Assembly: GCA_934045905.1 (NCBI GenBank)
Contig: OW203771.1
Coordinates: 3,472,001 to 3,536,000, forward strand
Source: Leuctra nigra
Taxonomy: Eukaryota > Arthropoda > Insecta > Plecoptera > Leuctridae
Direction: 5' to 3'
Length of the DNA stretch: 64,000 nt
Shown here: piece after piece, positions 24,401 through 36,400 of the stretch
Layout of the letters: each line of letters starts with the position of its first letter
Numbering within the stretch: the stretch's first letter is position 1
Position numbers and translations under genes: made by a program
The notes under the pieces: model-generated
The model's database searches: none
What the model was told of the DNA's origin: nothing
Seen by the model: the letters and a program-made list of their open reading frames with translations, nothing else

Positions 24401-27400
24401 TGCATCTGACCTTCTCAAACACTCTCTTCTGTTTCTGATAACCGTGTCTGTGCCAGCCATGAGCCCGGCGCTGGTAAAGAAGCCGCCCCACGCGAAGGAG
24501 AAGCCCAACTTCTACACCAACCCGGGCTTGATGCTGCATCTGACCTTCTCAAACACTCTCTTCTGTTTCTGATAACCGTGTCTGTGCCAGCCATGAGCCC
24601 GGCGCTGGTGAAGAAGCTGCCCCACGCGAAGGAGAAGCCCAACTTCTACACCAACCCGGGCTTGATGCTGCATCTGACCTTCTCAAACACTCTCTTCTGT
24701 TTCTGATAACCGTGTCTGTGCCAGCCATGAGCCCGGCGCTGGTGAAGAAGCTGCCCCACGCGAAGGAGAAGCCCAACTTCTACACCAACCCGGGCTTGAT
24801 GCTGCATCTGACCTTCTCAAACACTCTCTTCTGTTTCTGATAACCGTGTCTGTGCCAGCCATGAGCCCGGCGCTGGTGAAGAAGCTGCCCCACGCGAAGG
24901 AGAAGCCCAACTTCTACACCAACCCGGGCTTGATGCTGCATCTGACCTTCTCAAACACTCTCTTCTGTTTCTGATAACCGTGTCTGTGCCAGCCATGAGC
25001 CCGGCGCTGGTGAAGAAGCTGCCCCACGCGAAGGAGAAACCCAACTTCTACACCAACCCGGGCTTGATGCTGCATCTGACCTTCTCAAACACTCTCTTCT
25101 GTTTCTGATAACCGTGTCTGTGCCAGCCATGAGCCCGGCGCTGGTGAAGAAGCCGCCCCACGCGAAGGAGAAGCCCAACTTCTACACCAACCCGGGCTTG
25201 ATGCTGCATCTGACCTTCTCAAACACTCTCTTCTGTTTCTGATAACCGTGTCTGTGCCAGCCATGAGCCCGGCGCTGGTAAAGAAGCCGCCCCACGCGAA
25301 GGAGAAGCCCAACTTCTACACCAACCCGGGCTTGATGCTGCATCTGACCTTCTCAAACACTCTCTTCTGTTTCTGATAACCGTGTCTGTACCAGCCATGA
25401 GCCCGGCGCTGGTGAAGAAGCTGCCCCACGCGAAGGAGAAACCCAACTTCTACACCAACCCGGGCTTGATGCTGCATCTGACCTTCTCAAACACTCTCTT
25501 CTGTTTCTGATAACCGTGTCTGTGCCAGCCATGAGCCCGGCGCTGGTGAAGAAGCTGCCCCACGCGAAGGAGAAACCCAACTTCTACACCAACCCGGTCT
25601 TGATGCTGCATCTGACCTTCTCAAACACTCTCTTCTGTTTCTGATAACCGTGTCTGTGCCAGCCATGAGCCCGGCGCTGGTGAAGAAGCTGCCCCACGCG
25701 AAGGAGAAACCCAACTTCTACACCAACCCGGGCTTGATGCTGCATCTGACCTTCTCAAACACTCTCTTCTGTTTCTGATAACCGTGTCTGTGCCAGCCAT
25801 GAGCCCGGCGCTGGTGAAGAAGCTGCCCCACGCGAAGGAGAAGCCCAACTTCTACACCAACCCGGGCTTGATGCTGCATCTGACCTTCTCAAACACTCTC
25901 TTCTGTTTCTGATAACCGTGTCTGTGCCAGCCATGAGCCCGGCGCTGGTGAAGAAGCTGCCCCACGCGAAGGAGAAGCCCAACTTCTACACCAACCCGGG
26001 CTTGATGCTGCATCTGACCTTCTCAAACACTCTCTTCTGTTTCTGATAACCGTGTCTGTACCAGCCATGAGCCCGGCGCTGGTGAAGAAGCTGCCCCACG
26101 CGAAGGAGAAGCCCAACTTCTACACCAACCCGGGCTTGATGCTGCATCTGACCTTCTCAAACACTCTCTTCTGTTTCTGATAACCGTGTCTGTACCAGCC
26201 ATGAGCCCGGCGCTGGTGAAGAAGCTGCCCCACGCGAAGGAGAAACCCAACTTCTACACCAACCCGGGCTTGATGCTGCATCTGACCTTCTCAAACACTC
26301 TCTTCTGTTTCTGATAACCGTGTCTGTACCAGCCATGAGCCCCGCCCTGGTGAAGAAGCTGCCCCACGCGAAGGAGAAACCCAACTTCTACACCAACCCG
26401 GGCTTGATGCTGCATCTGACCTTCTCAAACACTCTCTTCTGTTTCTGATAACCGTGTCTGTGCCAGCCATGAGCCCGGCGCTGGTGAAGAAGCTGCCCCA
26501 CGCGAAGGAGAAGCCCAACTTCTACACCAACCCGGGCTTGATGCTGCATCTGACCTTCTCAAACACTCTCTTCTGTTTCTGATAACCGTGTCTGTACCAG
26601 CCATGAGCCCCGCCCTGGTGAAGAAGCTGCCCCACGCGAAGGAGAAACCCAACTTCTACACCAACCCGGGCTTGATGCTGCATCTGACCTTCTCAAACAC
26701 TCTCTTCTGTTTCTGATAACCGTGTCTGTGCCAGCCATGAGCCCGGCGCTGGTGAAGAAGCTGCCCCACGCGAAGGAGAAACCCAACTTCTACACCAACC
26801 CGGGCTTGATGCTGCATCTGACCTTCTCAAACACTCTCTTCTGTTTCTGATAACCGTGTCTGTACCAGCCATGAGCCCCGCCCTGGTGAAGAAGCTGCCC
26901 CACGCGAAGGAGAAACCCAACTTCTACACCAACCCGGGCTTGATGCTGCATCTGACCTTCTCAAACACTCTCTTCTGTTTCTGATAACCGTGTCTGTGCC
27001 AGCCATGAGCCCGGCGCTGGTGAAGAAGCTGCCCCACGCGAAGGAGAAACCCAACTTCTACACCAACCCGGGCTTGATGCTGCATCTGACCTTCTCAAAC
27101 ACTCTCTTCTGTTTCTGATAACCGTGTCTGTACCAGCCATGAGCCCGGCGCTGGTAAAGAAGCTGCCCCACGCGAAGGAGAAGCCCAACTTCTACACCAA
27201 CCCGGGCTTGATGCTGCATCTGACCTTCTCAAACACTCTCTTCTGTTTCTGATAACCGTGTCTGTGCCAGCCATGAGCCCGGCGCTGGTGAAGAAGCTGC
27301 CCCACGCGAAGGAGAAGCCCAACTTCTACACCAACCCGGGCTTGATGCTGCATCTGACCTTCTCAAACACTCTCTTCTGTTTCTGATAACCGTGTCTGTG

Positions 27401-30400
27401 CCAGCCATGAGCCCGGCGCTGGTGAAGAAGCTGCCCCACGCGAAGGAGAAACCCAACTTCTACACCAACCCGGGCTTGATGCTGCATCTGACCTTCTCAA
27501 ACACTCTCTTCTGTTTCTGATAACCGTGTCTGTACCAGCCATGAGCCCCGCCCTGGTGAAGAAGCTGCCCCACGCGAAGGAGAAACCCAACTTCTACACC
27601 AACCCGGGCTTGATGCTGCATCTGACCTTCTCAAACACTCTCTTCTGTTTCTGATAACCGTGTCTGTACCAGCCATGAGCCCCGCCCTGGTGAAGAAGCT
27701 GCCCCACGCGAAGGAGAAACCCAACTTCTACACCAACCCGGGCTTGATGCTGCATCTGACCTTCTCAAACACTCTCTTCTGTTTCTGATAACCGTGTCTG
27801 TGCCAGCCATGAGCCCGGCGCTGGTGAAGAAGCTGCCCCACGCGAAGGAGAAACCCAACTTCTACACCAACCCGGGCTTGATGCTGCATCTGACCTTCTC
27901 AAACACTCTCTTCTGTTTCTGATAACCGTGTCTGTACCAGCCATGAGCCCCGCCCTGGTGAAGAAGCTGCCCCACGCGAAGGAGAAACCCAACTTCTACA
28001 CCAACCCGGGCTTGATGCTGCATCTGACCTTCTCAAACACTCTCTTCTGTTTCTGATAACCGTGTCTGTGCCAGCCATGAGCCCGGCGCTGGTGAAGAAG
28101 CTGCCCCACGCGAAGGAGAAACCCAACTTCTACACCAACCCGGGCTTGATGCTGCATCTGACCTTCTCAAACACTCTCTTCTGTTTCTGATAACCGTGTC
28201 TGTACCAGCCATGAGCCCGGCGCTGGTGAAGAAGCTGCCCCACGCGAAGGAGAAACCCAACTTCTACACCAACCCGGGCTTGATGCTGCATCTGACCTTC
28301 TCAAACACTCTCTTCTGTTTCTGATAACCGTGTCTGTGCCAGCCATGAGCCCCGCCCTGGTGAAGAAGCTGCCCCACGCGAAGGAGAAGCCCAACTTCTA
28401 CACCAACCCGGGCTTGATGCTGCATCTGACCTTCTCAAACACTCTCTTCTGTTTCTGATAACCGTGTCTGTGCCAGCCATGAGCCCGGCGCTGGTGAAGA
28501 AGCTGCCCCACGCGAAGGAGAAACCCAACTTCTACACCAACCCGGGCTTGATGCTGCATCTGACCTTCTCAAACACTCTCTTCTGTTTCTGATAACCGTG
28601 TCTGTGCCAGCCATGAGCCCGGCGCTGGTGAAGAAGCTGCCCCACGCGAAGGAGAAGCCCAACTTCTACACCAACCCGGGCTTGATGCTGCATCTGACCT
28701 TCTCAAACACTCTCTTCTGTTTCTGATAACCGTGTCTGTACCAGCCATGAGCCCGGCGCTGGTGAAGAAGCTGCCCCACGCGAAGGAGAAACCCAACTTC
28801 TACACCAACCCGGGCTTGATGCTGCATCTGACCTTCTCAAACACTCTCTTCTGTTTCTGATAACCGTGTCTGTACCAGCCATGAGCCCCGCCCTGGTGAA
28901 GAAGCTGCCCCACGCGAAGGAGAAACCCAACTTCTACACCAACCCGGGCTTGATGCTGCATCTGACCTTCTCAAACACTCTCTTCTGTTTCTGATAACCG
29001 TGTCTGTGCCAGCCATGAGCCCGGCGCTGGTGAAGAAGCTGCCCCACGCGAAGGAGAAGCCCAACTTCTACACCAACCCGGGCTTGATGCTGCATCTGAC
29101 CTTCTCAAACACTCTCTTCTGTTTCTGATAACCGTGTCTGTACCAGCCATGAGCCCCGCCCTGGTGAAGAAGCTGCCCCACGCGAAGGAGAAACCCAACT
29201 TCTACACCAACCCGGGCTTGATGCTGCATCTGACCTTCTCAAACACTCTCTTCTGTTTCTGATAACCGTGTCTGTACCAGCCATGAGCCCCGCCCTGGTG
29301 AAGAAGCTGCCCCACGCGAAGGAGAAGCCCAACTTCTACACCAACCCGGGCTTGATGCTGCATCTGACCTTCTCAAACACTCTCTTCTGTTTCTGATAAC
29401 CGTGTCTGTGCCAGCCATGAGCCCGGCGCTGGTGAAGAAGCTGCCCCACGCGAAGGAGAAACCCAACTTCTACACCAACCCGGGCTTGATGCTGCATCTG
29501 ACCTTCTCAAACACTCTCTTCTGTTTCTGATAACCGTGTCTGTGCCAGCCATGAGCCCGGCGCTGGTAAAGAAGCCGCCCCACGCGAAGGAGAAGCCCAA
29601 CTTCTACACCAACCCGGGCTTGATGCTGCATCTGACCTTCTCAAACACTCTCTTCTGTTTCTGATAACCGTGTCTGTGTCCAGCCATGAGCCCCGCCCTG
29701 GTGAAGAAGCCGCCCCACGCGAAGGAGAAACCCAACTTCTACACCAACCCGGGCTTGATGCTGCATCTGACCTTCTCAAACACTCTCTTCTGTTTCTGAT
29801 AACCGTGTCTGTGCCAGCCATGAGCCCGGCGCTGGTAAAGAAGCCGCCCCACGCGAAGGAGAAGCCCAACTTCTACACCAACCCGGGCTTGATGCTGCAT
29901 CTGACCTTCTCAAACACTCTCTTCTGTTTCTGATAACCGTGTCTGTGCCAGCCATGAGCCCGGCGCTGGTGAAGAAGCTGCCCCACGCGAAGGAGAAGCC
30001 CAACTTCTACACCAACCCGGGCTTGATGCTGCATCTGACCTTCTCAAACACTCTCTTCTGTTTCTGATAACCGTGTCTGTGCCAGCCATGAGCCCGGCGC
30101 TGGTGAAGAAGCTGCCCCACGCGAAGGAGAAGCCCAACTTCTACACCAACCCGGGCTTGATGCTGCATCTGACCTTCTCAAACACTCTCTTCTGTTTCTG
30201 ATAACCGTGTCTGTGCCAGCCATGAGCCCGGCGCTGGTGAAGAAGCTGCCCCACGCGAAGGAGAAACCCAACTTCTACACCAACCCGGGCTTGATGCTGC
30301 ATCTGACCTTCTCAAACACTCTCTTCTGTTTCTGATAACCGTGTCTGTGCCAGCCATGAGCCCGGCGCTGGTGAAGAAGCTGCCCCACGCGAAGGAGAAG

Positions 30401-33400
30401 CCCAACTTCTACACCAACCCGGGCTTGATGCTGCATCTGACCTTCTCAAACACTCTCTTCTGTTTCTGATAACCGTGTCTGTGCCAGCCATGAGCCCGGC
30501 GCTGGTGAAGAAGCTGCCCCACGCGAAGGAGAAACCCAACTTCTACACCAACCCGGGCTTGATGCTGCATCTGACCTTCTCAAACACTCTCTTCTGTTTC
30601 TGATAACCGTGTCTGTACCAGCCATGAGCCCGGCGCTGGTGAAGAAGCTGCCCCACGCGAAGGAGAAACCCAACTTCTACACCAACCCGGGCTTGATGCT
30701 GCATCTGACCTTCTCAAACACTCTCTTCTGTTTCTGATAACCGTGTCTGTGCCAGCCATGAGCCCGGCGCTGGTGAAGAAGCTGCCCCACGCGAAGGAGA
30801 AGCCCAACTTCTACACCAACCCGGGCTTGATGCTGCATCTGACCTTCTCAAACACTCTCTTCTGTTTCTGATAACCGTGTCTGTACCAGCCATGAGCCCG
30901 GCGCTGGTAAAGAAGCCGCCCCACGCGAAGGAGAAGCCCAACTTCTACACCAACCCGGGCAAGAAGGGCGGGCCGGGTTACATCGACATCACGCTCAGCA
31001 AGTATCCAGAGCATCTTCCAGATCCGTATGGCGAGGCGGCCAACAGGGCGCGCAAGGCCTTCCTGGAGGACAAGAAGAAGTAGGTGCACGATCAGGGATA
31101 ACACAAGGCCGTCCTTCTGACAGGTTTCTTTGGTGCTAGTTGCTGCCGTTGGGCCAGAGAGAATGGGGAGTTTGGGGGCCAGTGTGATGACCTCCCTCCA
31201 CCTGTTATCAGTCTCTCGACGGCGCGGGTTGTGGAGGCTCGTGCTGTGAGTGTTACACCGTCCTTCGGATGGGACGTTAAGCCGTTGGCCACCTTGGTAT
31301 CTTTCGTCAGGAGTAGGCTACATGCCGGTATCGGGTTTCCTCTCCTCCCTTTTCCATATTACATTCTCACTAGTGGCATTTAATTCCGTTGACGGTATAG
31401 AATATTATTATTGTCATCATTACAAAAAAATACGAACTTACTCTAAGAAATAATCCCTTGTATCAAAAAGCGTATACCATGTCCCTCACACAATCCACAA
31501 CCTACTCCTTCCTATACCTTTCTTCCTATTCCAACAAATAAGTGATACGTGATTGAGCCACTTCTGGCAGGAAACTTTTTAGATGCACTTTTTTTATTAT
31601 GAAGTTCGTGTTTCCATAGGGCAGTGAAAAAAGGAGAAACAATTGTAATTTAGATTTAGTTACAAGTTTACTTTTTCAGCCATAAGAAACAACTAAAGCA
31701 AATTGAATATTATTTATTCATATAAATATCCCCGTGATATCCTCCATTATCCCCCTTATGGCTAGTACCAAAGAATCCACCAGAGGTCAGTCGTGTTCCT
31801 TATTTTCTCGAATTCTTCATCATGATCTCCTGTAAAATCATCATAATTAATTCGTTGCCATTAGCCTAGTTCAGAACATTGCAATCATAAAACTAGGGGC
31901 TGGATTCACAAAAGGTTTTAAGCCCTATACCGGCATAACTTTATGTCGGTATAGCATTATAACTACCAATATTTCTATTACCAAGTTATTCCCATGTTAA
32001 AACTTGGTATTTTACTAGACAAACGCTCTGTGTAACGCGTTGATGAGCGAGCAGGGATACGCGCAACACCTCGAACCAAAATTCTGTATATTAAAAATGT
32101 CATTAAAAGCCAATAATTATTCAATTTCGTCACAGATGTGTATGAAAATCTTCAAAAATAGGGAAGTCTCTTGAAATTTTATTCTAGAGTTAATTTTTAA
32201 ATATCAACACAAATAACAATGATCACACTTATCATGAGCAAAATTAAAACTTTTCATTCGTAAAAAATAAATTCAAATATCATAGGATATTTTGGCGGGA
32301 AAACGGCAGGCAACGAGAATCAGGATTGTGATGTCATTTCCAAGACTCCAACAATGTGTTACCATGGTGATTCCTTTGTCATGCTTTGTAATGCTTTGTG
32401 CTATGACAATATAGCGGATTGTGATGTCATTGTCAATTTTCCTGTTTTAAAATTGTAAGAAATACGATATATCAATCTTTGTAAATTAATTCCTTGAAAA
32501 CTATTCATCTCACAACAAAAATAATACCATATCTGTGTTCAGCAACATCTCAAGTTTCAACGAACAAATATTATTTTGAAATCTAATTTTAAGGAGACTT
32601 CCCTTGGTCCCAATAACCATGCAAAGTTTTGAGTTGATCGATTGAACCTCTATGATTGAACGGTTCCTTGTTAATTTTTAAAAATCACAGGATCTTGTTC
32701 AAAAAATATACCTGGGACCACTCATATGATATAAGTGTGTGTTCACAATATCAGATCGATCTGTTGATTATTAGTGTCATAATGATGCGTTTGAAAGTTT
32801 CTGTTCTAACTACCTTGGAACATTGGAACTAAGGCGTCAATGTTGCCGTGATCATAGCAACAAGCAAATGTCCGTAAAATGTCTATAACTTTTGGATTTA
32901 AACACAGATTTGTCTGAAAATTGTCAAAAACACAGATACTGTGGGTCCCAATGACCATGCAAAGTTTTAAGTTGATCGGTCAAACGGTTCAAGTTTAAAT
33001 TTAAAAAATCACAGTAAAGATGGTTTTAAATTTTAACCAATGGGAGGATTTGGCTGAAACTTTGTATGATTGGGTAAAATGTTAGTCGTAATGACTTGTC
33101 AAAATTTCAAATTGATGAAACGAACCAATCGAAAGATATTTTTTTTTTAAATTTGAACCAATCAATGGATTTAAAAAAAATTAGGGTCTGCAACGCCCAG
33201 AAATGGTCCGTACATGTGTGCAAAATGTCAACTCGATCGAAGAAAAACTGTGACTTGTATACCGGCAGTAACAGAATTACAAAAAAAAAACAAAAAAAAA
33301 CAGAGGTCCGTGCCAAAAGAGCCAAAAGGAGACGCTCGCTTCGCTCGCTCAATCATTTGAAATGGCGATCTGAATAATTATATTTATAAAGATATGCTGG

Positions 33401-36400
33401 TAAAACATGGTAATTACTAATATTGATATTAGTTTTTTCGGTCATAAAGTTATACTTCTTTGTGAATCCAGCCCTAGAAGAAGAAATAATATAGTTACTC
33501 ATGATAACCGGCATACAACGGCTGGTCATGTTACGGAGATTGTGGTATCACATACGCACTTGTTTCACCAGGAATTTAGGCAAACCGTTCTTGACAACAT
33601 CTTACCCTGGAGGCTACTTCAACAAGAACCCCTTCTTCACTGACAAACCCGGCCCAGTGTACAAGGTGCCGAAACGCGACGCTATGGGCCGAGGCAAGTG
33701 GATTCCTCCGGCGCCGACCAAGTGGGTGTGTACAGTCATGTTCTTATAGTAACTTCACCTTTATGGCTGAAGATTCAATTGACATTGGAGCGATTGGCAG
33801 ATGTTTATTAATGCTATGATGGAATTATAGGGTTTACGTTTCTACCAATTTGTCTTTAAGAAATAAAAGTTCCAGCAAACGCAATTCACTTTGCATTTTG
33901 ATGTTTATAGTAATATTTATTTATTTTATTTATTTATTATTTATTTTATTTATTTATAAAATGTATTTATTTATTATTTTATTTTCAGGGCAAATGCCCT
34001 CTCAAATAAAATAAAACTTTAATGAAGAGCGATACTTAATACACAAATCAAAAATAATCAATTTTTTGAAAATTTTATATATCGACCAACATCTGCTACC
34101 ATTTGTAAAAACCTCAAATATGATTGGTTATTGGATATTAGCAAAACCATTGTTAAATTCAACATTCAAATCTAATTGAATAATAAAAATTATAATTTAA
34201 AGATGATAATAAAATAACACAACATCTAATAATAAAAAAAAATACCAACAATATTGAAGATTTCACAAATGGTGGCAGAAGTTGGTCGATAAATAAAAAT
34301 TCCAAAAAATGGATTATTTTTAATCCGTGTATTGTATCACGAATAGCATTAAAAGGACTCGGTAAGGTAACGGGATCGTATTCATCACCAAAGATAATTA
34401 AAGCAAGCAAGGCATCACTTCGAGATCGTACTAGATATTGATTTATTCTTAGGACTTGTTTCCGCAGTGTAAAGGAAGTAGATTGTTGGTTGGTTGGTTG
34501 TGCATTTTAATAGACATTGCACGATATTAAGCAGACCATTATCAATACTAGGAAAACGCTCCGTGAAACGCGTTGATGAGCGAGCACCGGACACGTGCGC
34601 AAACATAGAACCGAAGATGCGTTAACACATAGAAAACATTAATACACGTTTTAACGTTATTAAACCTAGATTAAACGTTAAACAGTTCTACCTAGTTTAG
34701 AAACAGAATGAATCCAACGTTCCACAATTACAATAAGACAATGTAGTGTTTTAAACTGAATGAATCAAACCTTTAAAAAAAATTAGCATCCTTCAAGGAA
34801 ATGTCAGGCTAGACAGAAGCTCAGAAACGGAATGAATCCAACGTTTTCACAAGTAGGTACCTATTGGTAGAAGAAGACTATTAAGAAATGAAATGTCAAT
34901 GTTCTGACAAAAACTCTCGACTAGGAAAACGCTCAGTGTAACGCGTTGGTGAGCGAGCACGGGGACATGCAAATTCTCGAACCGGAAATGCGTACACAAG
35001 CACAGAAAACATATACATCCATATTGAATTGAAATATGATAACTCAATCAACACAACATATTATTATGCTTTTCATTGAAACTTGAAAATAATATCTAAG
35101 CATCTAAGAACCCTGGTTAAAATAAAACAAATCAGATTCAATCCAATTGGCACTGGAAAACATTCATTTTGATACTTCATTACTGACAGATATTAAAAAT
35201 GTTAATAAGTTCATACGTTCTTAACTGATTGGGATGAAATTTTGTAAAATAAGAGACAATGTTGGTCTTAATGATCATGCAAAATATGAGTTTGATCTGA
35301 ATTATCGAAGACCGTTTTCATTTTTCAGCCTATCAGGAGATATTTATTTAAATTTTAACCAATTAATGGATTTCAAAAAAATTATGGTCTGCAAACAGAG
35401 AAGGTTGGTTTTACATGTGTGCAAAATTTCAGCTAGATCAAAGTAAAACTCTGACCTGTATAGCCAAAATATGAATTTGATCAGATTTATCGAATACCAT
35501 TTTCATTTTTCAACCTATCAGGAGATGTTTATTTCAATTTTAACCAATGAATGGATTTAAAAAAAATTTGGGGCCTGCAAACAGAAAAGGTTGTCTCTAC
35601 ATGTGTGCAAAATTTCAGATCGATCGAAGAAAAACTCTGACCTGTACAGCCTCACCCAACAGAAAAAAAAAAACAAAAAAAACAGAGGTCCGTGCCAAAT
35701 GAGCCGAAAGGAGACGCTCGCTACGCTCGCTCAACTATATTGGAATTAGGGTGAACGTTTTAACTTTTAAAAAGAATCCCTTGACCGTAATTTTTAATTA
35801 TCGACCCACATCTGGCACCATTTGTGAAAACCTAAAATATTGGTTGTTATTTTTTATTAGCCAAATCTTTAATAGCTTCCTAATTTAAAACTGACTGAAA
35901 AACTGTATTACGTACAGAATTATGTGAATATCATCGACAGCATGAAGAGGTATCGCTGAGGTAACGGGATCGTATTTATCACTTGGAAGTCGAATCAGTG
36001 GTCGTTCTGAACTCCAGTTTGTGGCATTATTCATTAGTGTGGGTTTAAATGTGCGGCTTCTCTTGGATTTGTTCAAATTCTGTTCGGCTGGGTGATTAAG
36101 TTCGAGACTAGGAAAACTTTAACTCGAGATGATTATGATTCATGACGATAATAAATGAATATAGTTTCACCCAAAATATCATGAAAATAACAGAAATTGA
36201 AGTGTACAGGGGAAGAACGCTATGAGTCACATTCGGATGAAACTGACATAAACGAAGTTTTATGTTGAAACTTGTATCTATCTTCCATACAAATCGATAT
36301 TTCAATTGCGTTTTCAAAATTTTGTGCGGCAATATTTTCTAAATACCGAGGGTATATTCTGAAAGCTCATAAAAATCACTGCAATATTACACCTTAAGGA

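Noticed and set aside
13360..30960. CRISPR-like regular repeats
   Set aside because: Repeats are adjacent without variable spacers, units are over 130 bp and contain eukaryotic exon and splice sequences.
21899..31104. Dozens of 75-codon minus-strand open frames in the 134-bp array
   Set aside because: They repeat with the unit, span two units out of phase (134 is not divisible by 3) and are antisense to the conserved CFAP96-like exon; they are by-products of the repeat.
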